Below, in pieces: positions 34,476 to 43,175 of a DNA stretch of 64,000 nucleotides. How positions within the stretch are numbered: position 1 is the first letter of the stretch; each line of letters opens with the position of its first letter. Location: NCBI GenBank assembly GCA_910588285.1, contig CAJUQB010000009.1:1-64000 (forward strand). The letters run 5' to 3'. The stretch is from an uncultured Lachnospiraceae bacterium (GTDB taxonomy: Bacteria > Bacillota > Clostridia > Lachnospirales > Lachnospiraceae). The notes beneath the pieces were generated by a model, which searched no databases, was not told the DNA's origin, and was given only the letters and a program-made list of their open reading frames with translations. Made by a program: the position numbers and the translations under genes.

Positions 34476-35855
34476 ATGTATAAAATTAATTTCACGCAGC
34501 CGATTCACATTCACTTTATCGGGATCGGAGGTATCAGCATGAGCGGCCTGGCCGAGATTCTGCTGAAGGAGCATTTCACCATATCCGGCTCTGATTCCAG
34601 GGAGTCCGAACTGACCCAAAGGCTCATCTCCCTGGGCGCTTCCATTTCTTACGGCCAGAGTGCCTCTAATATAGAGAGCGGAACTGATCTGGTGGTCTAC
34701 ACAGCGGCGATCCACCCCGACAATCCGGAGCTTGCCGCCGCCCTGGCACAGAACATCCCTTCCATTACCCGCGCCCAGCTGCTGGGGCAGATCATGGACA
34801 ATTACCGGGAATCAATCGGCGTTGCGGGGACCCACGGCAAGACTACCACCACCTCCATGATTGCAGAGATCCTGCTGGCCGCCCAGGCAGATCCTACCGT
34901 ATCCGTTGGCGGCATTCTCAAGACCATTAACGGCAATATCCGCGTGGGCAGCTCCCAGGTATTTCTGACGGAGGCCTGCGAATATACCAACAGCTTTCTT
35001 CATTTCACGCCCAAATATGCATTGATCCTGAATATCGAGGAGGACCATATGGACTTCTTCAAGGATCTTGCCGACATCCGAAGCTCCTTCCACCAATACG
35101 CTGCAAAGACGCCGGCAGACGGCGCTGTCATTATCAACGGCGACATTGAAAACCATCAGGAAATCACAGCCGGGATCGCTGGCCGGACCATCACCTATGG
35201 GCTTGCCCCCTCTTATGAATACTATGCACAGGAGGTACAGTTTCATGCACAGGGAAACGGTTTTTTTTCACTGATGCATCGAGCAGAGGCATTGGGCACC
35301 ATAGAGCTGTCCGTTCCCGGCCTTCACAACATCTCCAATGCAGTGGCTGCAGCGGCCCTGGCCCTGGAGATGGGCATTGAATTTGAGGTCATTGCCAGAG
35401 CGCTCCATGCCTTTGGCGGCACGGAGCGCCGCTTTGAATACAAGGGCTCTTTGGGCGGCATCACCATTATCGACGACTATGCACATCATCCCACGGAGAT
35501 TACGGCATCCCTCCAGGCAGCCAGAAACTATTCCCATAAGCGGATTGTCTGTGTATTCCAGCCCCATACCTACAGCCGCACCAGGGCCTTCCTCGGGGAA
35601 TTTGCCCAGGCTCTGTCCCTGGCGGATGTGGTGGTCCTGGCAGATATCTATGCGGCCCGTGAGACGGACACCCTGGGGATTTCCTCCCGGAATCTGCTGC
35701 TCGAACTTGAAAAACAGGGCACCGAGAGCTATTATTTCCCCTGTTTTGACGACATTGAAAATTTTTTATTAAAAAATTGTATGAACGGCGACCTGTTGAT
35801 AACTATGGGAGCCGGAGATATACTCCAGGTGGGAGAACACCTGCTGGGACAATAG
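34476..35855 (+). CDS. murC: UDP-N-acetylmuramate--L-alanine ligase MurC
   Basis: 459-residue Mur ligase adding L-Ala to UDP-MurNAc in peptidoglycan synthesis. The Rossmann N-terminus (IHFIGIGGISMSGLAEIL), ATP loop (GVAGTHGKTTTT), NIEEDHMDFF and the DDYAHHPTEI motif are all present. ATG 34476 gives the normal N-terminus and has GGATGG about seven bases upstream; earlier in-frame ATGs lack support. It is divergent from glgC and followed by a terminator and a DnaA-box cluster. Confidence 0.96.
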   Translation: MYKINFTQPIHIHFIGIGGISMSGLAEILLKEHFTISGSDSRESELTQRLISLGASISYGQSASNIESGTDLVVYTAAIHPDNPELAAALAQNIPSITRAQLLGQIMDNYRESIGVAGTHGKTTTTSMIAEILLAAQADPTVSVGGILKTINGNIRVGSSQVFLTEACEYTNSFLHFTPKYALILNIEEDHMDFFKDLADIRSSFHQYAAKTPADGAVIINGDIENHQEITAGIAGRTITYGLAPSYEYYAQEVQFHAQGNGFFSLMHRAEALGTIELSVPGLHNISNAVAAAALALEMGIEFEVIARALHAFGGTERRFEYKGSLGGITIIDDYAHHPTEITASLQAARNYSHKRIVCVFQPHTYSRTRAFLGEFAQALSLADVVVLADIYAARETDTLGISSRNLLLELEKQGTESYYFPCFDDIENFLLKNCMNGDLLITMGAGDILQVGEHLLGQ

Positions 35856-36048
35856 TTATCCACATTATCCACATTTCAATGTGTATTTCTTTCCCATTGG
35901 AATGTGGATTTTTCGTTTACATAACATTACTTTCTCCTTACGATTTATTTTTTTATGTTTTATCCATCAAAACAGCCCCGGCCTGATTTCTTTCAACTTT
36001 TTTTCACAATTTTGTCCACATTATCCACATTATTCACAATTGTCCAAC
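35856..36048 (+). promoter_or_regulatory. DnaA-box cluster between murC and dnaD
   Basis: Consensus TTATCCACA is present at 35856-35864, 35865-35873 and 36021-36029. Near-matches are TTGTCCACA 36012-36020, TTATTCACA 36030-36038 and TTGTCCAAC 36040-36048. The boxes are head-to-tail with no spacing (two at the murC stop, three at 36012-36038). The flanks are AT-rich. No dnaA or dnaN gene is near, so this is likely a DnaA-binding regulatory or titration region upstream of primosome genes, not the main origin. Confidence 0.65.
35867..35915 (+). terminator. Terminator of murC
   Basis: Arms atccacatttcaat (35867-35880) and attggaatgtggat (35897-35910), one mismatch, followed by TTTTT-type sequence. 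The 5' arm contains part of the second DnaA box. Confidence 0.7.
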
Positions 36049-36147
36049 CCCCGCTGTTTTCAGGCATTCCGCGAAATTTTATGCTTCTCTTTTTCCAGGT
36101 TTTATGCTAAACTATCCGTGTATTAAAAAAGAAAGAGGTGTGCCTAA

Positions 36148-37500
36148 ATGTCTAAAATCACGTTACATAACAGCAATCTTTCGGCAACTTATGTTTCCAA
36201 TCAATTTATTGACCACTATATGACATCTGCCAACGGAGAATATGTGAAGGTCTATCTCTACCTGCTGCGCTGTATGGGCTCCGACCACTGCAGCTTTTCC
36301 ATCTCCTCCGCCGCAGATTTATTCGAGCATACGGAAAAGGACATTCAGCGCGCCCTGCTCTACTGGGAGAAAATGAAGCTTCTTCATCTGGAATATGATG
36401 CGGAAAAACACCTGTCTGCCATTCAGCTGCTGACTCCCGAGGAGGCAGCTGCCAGTGGACAGGCTGTGACCCCGGCCTGTGACAGGCAGCCGGCCCTCGG
36501 AAGCCAGGCTGACGCAGGTCCTGCGCCTTTGACGGCCGGCATCCCTGACGCCGGAACTTCGGCGCCTTTGACGGCCGGCAATCACCTTGCCGCCGGCAGC
36601 CAGGCGCCTCTGACGGCCGGCATCCCTGACGCTGCGGCCTTGGAACACCTGGCGGCCGGTATCCCCGCCGCCGGAACTTCGGCGCCTTTGGATGTCGGCA
36701 TTCCTGCCGCTGCTGCCCCGGAACACCTGATGTCCGGCATGCCGGCAGCAGCAGCTCCGGAGCCGTCGGCAGCCGGCAGCAGTACGGTAACTGCCCCGGC
36801 CCGGCCCGGCAGCTACACTGCCGCCCAGCTGGAGGAATTCCAGAAAAAGGAAGAGATCCGGGAGCTTCTGTTTGTGACGGAGCATTACCTGAAGCGTCCC
36901 CTGACGCCCACGGATATCAACACGATCCTCTTTTGGTATGATGAGCTGGCCTTTCCGGAGGATCTGATCGAGTATCTGATCGAATACTGTGTAGGCCGCA
37001 GCCATACCAGCCTTTCGTATATGAACAAAGTAGCCATAAGCTGGAAGGATACCGGCATCACCACCCTGGAGCGCGCCAAGCATACGGCCACTGCCTTCAG
37101 CCGCCTGCATTTTGCCGTAGTCCGGGCCCTGGGGATCCAGGGGCGCAACCTGATCCCTTCCGAGACGGCAATGATCCAGCGCTGGTCCAAAAGCTACGGC
37201 TTCTCCCTGGAGCTGATTGAGGAGGCCTGCCGGCGTACCATTGCGGCGACACACCACCCGAATTTTGACTATGCCGACGGGATTTTAAAGAGCTGGCACC
37301 AGCAGAAGGTCCACAATCTGTCGGATGTCAGCCGGCTGGACCAGGCCTTCCAGAAGAACAGGCCTTCCGCCAACACCAGAAGAACGGCTGCCCCCAACAA
37401 GTTTAACAATTTTTCCCAGCGCAGCTATGATTATGACAAGCTGGAGCAGCAGCTGTTGAGCCGTGCCGACACCCGTCAGGAGGAATTGTCATGCCGCTGA
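36148..37500 (+). CDS. DnaD-like primosome protein with Ala/Pro-rich repeat linker
   Basis: 450-residue replication-initiation protein. The N-terminal winged helix (about 1-95: VKVYLYLLRCMGSD, AALYWEKMKLLHLEY-like) and two DnaD/DnaB_2 domains at about 235-305 and 310-400 (LFVTEHYLKRPLTPTDINTILFWYDEL; YGFSLELIEEACRRTI; YADGILKSWHQQ) match the family, which remodels DNA and helps load helicase. Between them, residues about 105-215 are an unusual Ala/Pro/Gly linker of imperfect repeats around TAGIPDAGTSAPL. It is directly followed by a DnaC/DnaI-like gene, so the two form a primosome operon, with DnaA boxes upstream. Confidence 0.85.
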   Translation: MSKITLHNSNLSATYVSNQFIDHYMTSANGEYVKVYLYLLRCMGSDHCSFSISSAADLFEHTEKDIQRALLYWEKMKLLHLEYDAEKHLSAIQLLTPEEAAASGQAVTPACDRQPALGSQADAGPAPLTAGIPDAGTSAPLTAGNHLAAGSQAPLTAGIPDAAALEHLAAGIPAAGTSAPLDVGIPAAAAPEHLMSGMPAAAAPEPSAAGSSTVTAPARPGSYTAAQLEEFQKKEEIRELLFVTEHYLKRPLTPTDINTILFWYDELAFPEDLIEYLIEYCVGRSHTSLSYMNKVAISWKDTGITTLERAKHTATAFSRLHFAVVRALGIQGRNLIPSETAMIQRWSKSYGFSLELIEEACRRTIAATHHPNFDYADGILKSWHQQKVHNLSDVSRLDQAFQKNRPSANTRRTAAPNKFNNFSQRSYDYDKLEQQLLSRADTRQEELSCR

Positions 37501-37540
37501 CCAACACCCGTCAGGAGGAATTGCCATGTCGCTGACCAAC
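37471..37540 (+). repeat. 35-bp direct duplication of a ribosome site and start codon
   Basis: Copies begin at 37471 and 37506; each contains acccgtcaggaggaattg, an ATG and cgctgaccaac. The first ATG (37491) opens a 14-codon mini-frame ending at TGA 37535, overlapping the second ATG (37526), which starts the DnaC-like protein. The first copy lies in the last codons of the DnaD-like gene. Confidence 0.9.
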
Positions 37541-38512
37541 ACGCAATATGATACCATCATGCGCCAGTATGAGGCCATCCGGATCCGGAACCGCCACCTG
37601 CTGGAGCAGCGCAAGGCCGAGGTATATGAACGGCTCCCGCAGCTTCCCGAAATCGATGCCTCGATCTGTGGAACCTCCCTGGCCCATGCCAGGCGCCTGC
37701 TGGAGGGGGATGACAGCGCGCTGCCTGCGCTCCATGAGCAGCTGGCTGCTCTGACTGCCCAAAAGGCTTCCCTCTTATCCGGGGCCGGTTACCCTGCCGA
37801 TTACCTGGACATGCCTTACCAGTGCCCGGACTGCCAGGATACCGGCTATTGCAATGGGGTAAAATGCCATTGCTTCCGCCAGGCTGCCATTGACCTGGTA
37901 TACACCCAGTCCAATATCCGCAATATTCTGGAACAGGAGAATTTTTCGACCTTTTCCTTCGCATACTATTCCAAGGATGCGCTGCCGGAAAATGGCGGCG
38001 TCTCGGCCTTTGATGCGGCCCATGCCGCGGTAAAGGCCTGCCGCAGCTTCATCCAGGACTTTGATTCTGCCTTCGGGAACCTGTTTCTCTACGGCAGCAC
38101 CGGTGTGGGAAAGACCTTCCTCTCCAACTGTGTGGCCAGGGAGCTTTTAGACAGCGGACATTCTGTGATCTATTTCACTGCTGCCCAGCTGTTTCAGCTT
38201 CTGGAGGCTGTCTCCTTCCATCGGGACGAGGCTGACAGCAGCAGCTGCCAGAATCTGTTTGACTGTGATCTGCTGATTATTGACGATCTGGGAACGGAAT
38301 TTGCCACCTCCTTTACTACCTCCCAGCTGTTTTTGTGCCTGAACGAACGGCTGCTCCGCCGCAAATCTACCATCATTTCCACGAACCTGAATATATCCCA
38401 GCTGGTGGAGCTTTATTCTGAGCGCACCTTCTCCCGGATCACCAGCAGCTATACCATGGTCAAGCTGGTGGGCGCCGACATCCGGATCCTGAAAAAAATG
38501 CAGCGGCTGTAA
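37526..38512 (+). CDS. DnaC/DnaI-type helicase-loader ATPase
   Basis: 328-residue AAA+ ATPase. A zinc-binding motif near residue 104 (CPDCQDTGYCNG, CHCF) is typical of DnaI-like loaders. The ATPase core has Walker A GSTGVGKTFLSN, Walker B LLIIDDLGTE, sensor I (STNLNIS) and an arginine-finger region (ERTFSRI). It likely places the replicative helicase on DNA with the DnaD-like protein encoded immediately upstream. ATG 37526 is chosen for its GGAGGAATTGCC context; the duplicated copy 35 bp upstream is out of frame. It ends 18 bp before the prs promoter. Confidence 0.9.
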   Translation: MSLTNTQYDTIMRQYEAIRIRNRHLLEQRKAEVYERLPQLPEIDASICGTSLAHARRLLEGDDSALPALHEQLAALTAQKASLLSGAGYPADYLDMPYQCPDCQDTGYCNGVKCHCFRQAAIDLVYTQSNIRNILEQENFSTFSFAYYSKDALPENGGVSAFDAAHAAVKACRSFIQDFDSAFGNLFLYGSTGVGKTFLSNCVARELLDSGHSVIYFTAAQLFQLLEAVSFHRDEADSSSCQNLFDCDLLIIDDLGTEFATSFTTSQLFLCLNERLLRRKSTIISTNLNISQLVELYSERTFSRITSSYTMVKLVGADIRILKKMQRL

Positions 38513-38529
38513 TGGATGCAGAAATTGCA

Positions 38530-38558
38530 TTGAAAGACGTCAGGAGACGTGATATAAT
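38530..38558 (+). promoter_or_regulatory. Sigma-A promoter of prs
   Basis: TTGAAA (38530-38535), 17-bp spacer containing an acgt-rich inverted repeat (gacgtcaggagacgtga), TATAAT (38553-38558). The coding start is about 85 bp downstream. Confidence 0.7.
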
Positions 38559-38644
38559 GAATCGTTCTATAAAATCTATGGATCCCTGGATCCAATTAGA
38601 TATTAGGAAACCAATTAATACCAATGAATCTATGGAGGAATTCT

Positions 38645-39826
38645 ATGCAGCACGATGAAAGAAATCTGGAAACGATTCCCGCCGGCTCCCTGGGCCTGAT
38701 CGCTCTGGAAAGCTGCCGTGAAATCGGCGAGAAAGTGGACAAGTATCTGGTAAAATGGCGGTATACCAGAGAGCATGAGCATGAGGGCAATATTGCCTTC
38801 AAGGGATATCAGCGGGACACCTATAATATCGGCGTTTCTGTCCCCCGTTTCGGTACCGGAGAAGCCAAGGGTACACTGAAGGAGTCTGTCCGGGGATACG
38901 ATATCTTTATCCTGGTGGATGTGACCAACTACAGCCTGACCTACACGGTCAGCGGCCACAGGAACCACATGTCTCCGGACGACCACTATGCAGATCTCAA
39001 GCGTGTAATCTCTGCCATCGGCGGTAAGGCACGCAGGATTACGGTAATCATGCCGTTTTTGTATGAGAGCCGCCAGCATAAGCGTACCGGCCGGGAATCC
39101 TTAGACTGTGCCAATGCCCTGCAGGAGCTGACCTCCATGGGTGTGGACAATATCATTACCTTTGATGCCCATGACCCCCGTGTGGAAAATGCCATTCCGC
39201 TGTACGGCTTTGAGACCGTCCAGCCGGCCTATCAGTTTATCAAGGGTATCCTAAGCAGTGTAAAAGACTTAAAGATTGACAGTGATCATATGATGGTGGT
39301 CAGCCCGGACGAGGGGGGCACCAACCGCGCCATTTATCTGGCCAACGTGCTGGGGTTGGATATGGGGATGTTCTACAAACGACGGGATTACAGCAAGATC
39401 GTAGACGGCCGCAACCCGATTGTTGCGCATGAATTCCTGGGTTCCTCCGTAGAAGGCAAGGACATTTTTATTATTGACGACATGATCTCCTCCGGCGACA
39501 GTATGATTGACGTTGCCACAGAGCTGAAAAAGCGCAAGGCCAGCCGCATTTTTGTAATCTCCACCTTCGGACTGTTTACCAACGGTCTGGCCAAGTTTGA
39601 CACGGCAGTGGAGAATGGCCTGATTTACAAGGTTGTAACCACCAATCTGATCTATCAGCACCCGGAGCTTCTCAGCCGCCCCTATTATATCAGCTGCGAC
39701 ATGAGCAAATATATCGCATACATCATTGATACCTTGAACCACGACGTATCCATCAGCGATCTTCTGGATCCCTATGACCGGATCGAATCTCTGGTATCAC
39801 GGTACAAGAACGGCGAGGATTTTTAG
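38645..39826 (+). CDS. prs: Ribose-phosphate pyrophosphokinase
   Basis: 393-residue PRPP synthetase of the longer clostridial form (bacterial class I enzymes are about 315). Recognisable parts are the ATP-binding segment (VIMPFLYESRQHKRTGRESL), the metal/ATP motif FDAHDPRVE, and the PRPP loop (FIIDDMISSGDSM). It makes PRPP for nucleotide, His and Trp synthesis. ATG 38645 has GGAGGAATTCT in front. It has a good promoter and one of the strongest terminators in the window, so it is likely monocistronic. Confidence 0.93.
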   Translation: MQHDERNLETIPAGSLGLIALESCREIGEKVDKYLVKWRYTREHEHEGNIAFKGYQRDTYNIGVSVPRFGTGEAKGTLKESVRGYDIFILVDVTNYSLTYTVSGHRNHMSPDDHYADLKRVISAIGGKARRITVIMPFLYESRQHKRTGRESLDCANALQELTSMGVDNIITFDAHDPRVENAIPLYGFETVQPAYQFIKGILSSVKDLKIDSDHMMVVSPDEGGTNRAIYLANVLGLDMGMFYKRRDYSKIVDGRNPIVAHEFLGSSVEGKDIFIIDDMISSGDSMIDVATELKKRKASRIFVISTFGLFTNGLAKFDTAVENGLIYKVVTTNLIYQHPELLSRPYYISCDMSKYIAYIIDTLNHDVSISDLLDPYDRIESLVSRYKNGEDF

Positions 39827-39850
39827 CTTCTTTCTTGGGCCTGTGCATCT

Positions 39851-39891
39851 AAAAGGAGCCCGGCAGATAGCGCTCTGCCGGGCTCCTTTTT
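39851..39891. terminator. Strong bidirectional terminator
   Basis: Perfect arms aaaaggagcccggcaga (39851-39867) and tctgccgggctcctttt with a six-base loop and U-tracts on both strands, between the convergent prs and HPr-like genes. Confidence 0.95.
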
Positions 39892-39917
39892 CCTCCCGTA
39901 ATGATACCTGTATATGG

Positions 39918-40172
39918 TTACTGACAGACCAGAAACTTCTCCATAGCAGAAATAGCCGCTTCCTCATCACTGCCGTCCGCCACAATATTAATGCTCATTC
40001 CCTTGCAGGGATTAAAGGCCATAATCCCCATAATGCTCTTGGCATTAATCCGTTTCTCTTCACTCTCCAGTATGATCTCACTGTTGAATTGGCATGCAAC
40101 CTGTACCAGCTCAGCGATCGGGTTTTCATGTTCCTTTTCCACATTTGATACGGTCACCTGTTTTTCACTCAT
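39918..40172 (-). CDS. HPr family protein with altered active-site loop
   Basis: 84-residue HPr-fold protein. The Ser46 region is well kept (INAKSIMGIMAFN), as is the C-terminal helix (DEEAAISAMEKF). The His15 loop, normally GLHARPA, reads KEHENPIA: the His aligns, but the following Arg is Asn and the Gly is Lys. It may therefore be a regulatory HPr/Crh-like protein phosphorylated mainly on Ser by HPr kinase, not an efficient phosphotransferase carrier. No other PTS gene is nearby. It has a GAGGA site and ends at a shared terminator. Confidence 0.85.
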   Translation of the reverse strand: MSEKQVTVSNVEKEHENPIAELVQVACQFNSEIILESEEKRINAKSIMGIMAFNPCKGMSINIVADGSDEEAAISAMEKFLVCQ

Positions 40173-40337
40173 ATCCTCTTCCTCATCTTTCTAACATAAC
40201 GATAAGCTTTATTGTTCTCACATTCTTGAAATATACAACAAAATTCGCGTTTTGGCAATATGAATTTTAGAAATCTGTTCACTTTCCACGAAAGAATATC
40301 CTTTTCCGGCAGAAAAACTATACATTTTTTCCCCCAC

Positions 40338-40365
40338 TTTTTCTGGTACAAAAGTACCAGAAAAA
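40338..40365. terminator. Terminator of CDF transporter gene
   Basis: Perfect arms tttttctggtac (40338-40349) and gtaccagaaaaa (40354-40365) with a four-base loop. It has U-runs in both directions, 33 bp beyond the CDF stop on the minus strand. Confidence 0.85.
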
Positions 40366-40397
40366 TACTCCTTTCATTGCATTCTATCCTGTCAGGC

Positions 40398-41573
40398 TTA
40401 TTCCTTCCTATATGCTTTATCCACCTGAACCACACAAAAATGCTGCTCTCCAAGCTTGCCTGCCACAAGCTCCTGTACGGCTGCTACAACCTCCTCATCC
40501 GTCATCCGAAACCGAAAGGGCACCACAATGTCAAAAATCAGATTGGTGTGGGTAGGGCCTGATACCACCCTAAAATCATGCATGGATATGTGGGGATCTA
40601 TCTCAAGGAGCGTTTCTGCCACGGCTTCCCGCAGGAAATTGATATGCGCATCCTCCGTCACCACCGGGTCCATGTGAATCACTGCGTCGCAGTGCAGCTC
40701 CCTGCGCAGCTGGTTCTCAATATTGTCAATGGCATCATGGAGGGTCAGCAGATCCCCGTCTGCCGGAATCTCTGCATGGAGGGAAATCATACGGCGGCCC
40801 GGGCCGTAATCATGGACAATCAGATCATGGAGCCCGCGCACCTGTGGATGGGCCATGACCAGGTCCTCGATCTGATGCACAAATGCCTCATCCGGCGCCT
40901 GACCCAGCAGCGGATCCAGAGTCTCCTTGGCCGCCCGGATGCCTGAGTAGAAAATAAAGGCCCCAACCAGAACCCCGCAGCAGCCATCCAGATACAGGCC
41001 GGTATATTTTCCTATCAGGGACGCTGCCAGCACCGCCAGAGTGGCCATGCAGTCGCTGAGACTGTCCATGGCGGTCGCCCGCATAGCGGCAGAATCAATC
41101 TGGCCGCCGATTCTGCGATTGTAGTAAAACATGTAGAGCTTCACCAGAATGGACACTGCAAGGATCACCAATGCCATTGTGCCGTACTCCACCGGAGCCG
41201 GGGTCCAAATCTTCTCCGCAGAGCTCTTTATAAGCTCCACAGCCATCAGAAGAATCGCCCCTGACACTATCAATCCCGACACATACTCGATCCGCCCATG
41301 GCCAAAGGGATGGCCGCTGTCCGGCTTTGCCCCTGCCAACTGGAATCCCAGCAGCGTCACCACCGAGGAGCCGGCATCCGACAGATTATTGAATGCATCT
41401 GCCGTAATGGAGATAGCCCCGGTCAAGGTGCCGGCCAGGAACTTCCCAAAAAACAAGCAGACATTCAGAAATATCCCCACGCCTCCGCACAGGATCCCAT
41501 ATGCCTTCCGCACCCTGGGCTCCTCCTTGTTCTCCCTTCCTTTGATCAGTAATTTTGCCAAACACTCAATCAT
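40398..41573 (-). CDS. Cation diffusion facilitator family transporter
   Basis: 391-residue CDF divalent-metal exporter with six membrane helices. The two metal-site Asp pairs are present: SITADAFNNLSDAG on helix II and ATAMDSLSDCMAT on helix V. A His-containing loop follows helix II (HPFGHGRIEYVSG), and two C-terminal cytoplasmic ferredoxin-like domains are present, giving a length longer than the basic 300 residues. It likely exports Zn, Mn, Fe or Co in exchange for protons; which metal is unclear. The AAGGGG site precedes ATG 41573. Confidence 0.92.
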   Translation of the reverse strand: MIECLAKLLIKGRENKEEPRVRKAYGILCGGVGIFLNVCLFFGKFLAGTLTGAISITADAFNNLSDAGSSVVTLLGFQLAGAKPDSGHPFGHGRIEYVSGLIVSGAILLMAVELIKSSAEKIWTPAPVEYGTMALVILAVSILVKLYMFYYNRRIGGQIDSAAMRATAMDSLSDCMATLAVLAASLIGKYTGLYLDGCCGVLVGAFIFYSGIRAAKETLDPLLGQAPDEAFVHQIEDLVMAHPQVRGLHDLIVHDYGPGRRMISLHAEIPADGDLLTLHDAIDNIENQLRRELHCDAVIHMDPVVTEDAHINFLREAVAETLLEIDPHISMHDFRVVSGPTHTNLIFDIVVPFRFRMTDEEVVAAVQELVAGKLGEQHFCVVQVDKAYRKE

Positions 41574-41693
41574 AAAGCTTCCCCTTTTTACAGTTTCCTT
41601 TTATTTTAATTCATTCCGGCACAAAAGGCAAATGTATATTTCCCCTGTCTTTGGCAAAAATAAATCATACCAAAAAGTCCGAAAGGAATCCAT

Positions 41694-43112
41694 ATGAAAT
41701 CAGATATTTCCCAAAAAATGAAAGATAACTTTAATATTTTCAATGAGCGGATGCATGTAAATGAGAACTTTGATATCATCTCCCGTGTCATCACCATTGG
41801 CAACCGGGCCTGCTGCCTCTATGTCATCGACGGGCTGAACAAGGATGAGATTCTGGAAAAGATCCTGGAATTTTTTTATCGTATTCCAGAGAAGGATATG
41901 CCGGATAATGCCTGGGACTTCTCCCAGCTGCTGATTCCTTACGGCGAGGTGGACCTCTATACGGACATAGACGAAACGATTACCATGCTGCTGTCCGGCG
42001 TTCCCATCCTGCTGGTGGACGGCTACCTTCAGGCTCTGGCCATTGACTTCCGTACCTATCCGGCCCGGGGCGTGGAAGAGCCGGAGAAGGATAAGGTGCT
42101 GCGAGGCTCCAAGGACGGCTTCGTGGAGACCATTGTGTTCAATACCGCCCTGATCCGCCGTCGGATCCGCCATCCGGATCTGATGATGGAGATCACCTCC
42201 GTGGGGGACAGTTCCCATACGGATATTGTCCTTTCCTACATGAAGGGCCGTGCCGACGAAAAATTTCTGAGAAAAATCAGGGATCGCCTGAATCGGATCC
42301 GGGTGGATGCCCTCACCATGAATACGGAAAGCCTGGCAGAATGTCTCTTTGATAACCGATGGTGGAATCCCTTTCCCAAGTTCAAATATACGGAGCGGCC
42401 GGATACGGCGGCGGCAGCGATCCTGGAGGGCAGCATTATCATCCTCATCGACAATTCTCCCTCTGCCATGGTCCTGCCCTCCACCCTCTTTGAGATCACC
42501 GAGGAGGCGGACGATTATTATTTCCCGCCGCTCACCGGCACCTATCTGCGGCTGTCCCGGCTGCTGATCAACCTGGTGGCGCTGTTTTTCACGCCTCTGT
42601 GGCTGCTTCTCATGCATCACCCGGAATGGGTTCCTGGGGGGCTGGCCTTTATCCAGATCACAGAGCCAGTCAATGTTCCCCTGGTAATCCAGCTGCTGAT
42701 CCTGGAATTTGCCATTGACGGCTTAAAGCTGGCCTCCATGAACACCCCAAGCATGCTCAGCACGCCCTTAAGCGTGGTGGCAGGTATTGTGCTGGGGGAC
42801 TTCACGGTCAGCTCCGGCTGGTTCAATTCCGAGACCATGCTCTACATGGCCTTTGTGGCCATCGCAAACTACTCCCAGGCCAGCTATGAGCTGGGCTATG
42901 CCCTGAAATTCCTCAGGATGTTGATGCTGATCCTCACCGGCCTGTTTGATTTCTGGGGCCTGGCTGCAGGGGTTGTGATCACACTGCTGGCCCTGCTGTG
43001 CAACCGTACCCTCTCAGGCCAAAGCTATCTCTATCCGCTGATTCCCTTCCGGGGCCGGGAGCTTATGCGCAGGTTCCTAAGAATCCCCCTTCCCAAGACC
43101 AGGAGCCGGTAG
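41694..43112 (+). CDS. spoVAF: GerA-family spore germination protein, SpoVAF-like
   Basis: 472-residue spore-membrane protein. A large N-terminal hydrophilic domain (about 1-260) is followed by about five membrane helices, as in GerA/SpoVAF. Motifs SVGDSSHTDIVLSYM, ILEGSIIILIDNSPSAMVLP and IDGLKLASMNTPSMLSTPLS are conserved in the family. The length and the absence of adjacent GerB/GerC genes favour SpoVAF over a nutrient receptor A subunit, but no spoVA genes are adjacent either. AAAGGAA lies before the ATG. It is divergent from the CDF gene. Confidence 0.85.
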   Translation: MKSDISQKMKDNFNIFNERMHVNENFDIISRVITIGNRACCLYVIDGLNKDEILEKILEFFYRIPEKDMPDNAWDFSQLLIPYGEVDLYTDIDETITMLLSGVPILLVDGYLQALAIDFRTYPARGVEEPEKDKVLRGSKDGFVETIVFNTALIRRRIRHPDLMMEITSVGDSSHTDIVLSYMKGRADEKFLRKIRDRLNRIRVDALTMNTESLAECLFDNRWWNPFPKFKYTERPDTAAAAILEGSIIILIDNSPSAMVLPSTLFEITEEADDYYFPPLTGTYLRLSRLLINLVALFFTPLWLLLMHHPEWVPGGLAFIQITEPVNVPLVIQLLILEFAIDGLKLASMNTPSMLSTPLSVVAGIVLGDFTVSSGWFNSETMLYMAFVAIANYSQASYELGYALKFLRMLMLILTGLFDFWGLAAGVVITLLALLCNRTLSGQSYLYPLIPFRGRELMRRFLRIPLPKTRSR

Positions 43113-43175
43113 CTGCCTTACGGCCTGCCCCGGGCCGATGTCTTCCCAGGAACCCATGTCTCCTGACGACAGACT

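Noticed and set aside
35856..36048. Chromosomal replication origin
   Set aside because: DnaA boxes are present, but dnaA, dnaN and other oriC-linked genes are absent in 64 kb; a regulatory or accessory role is more likely.
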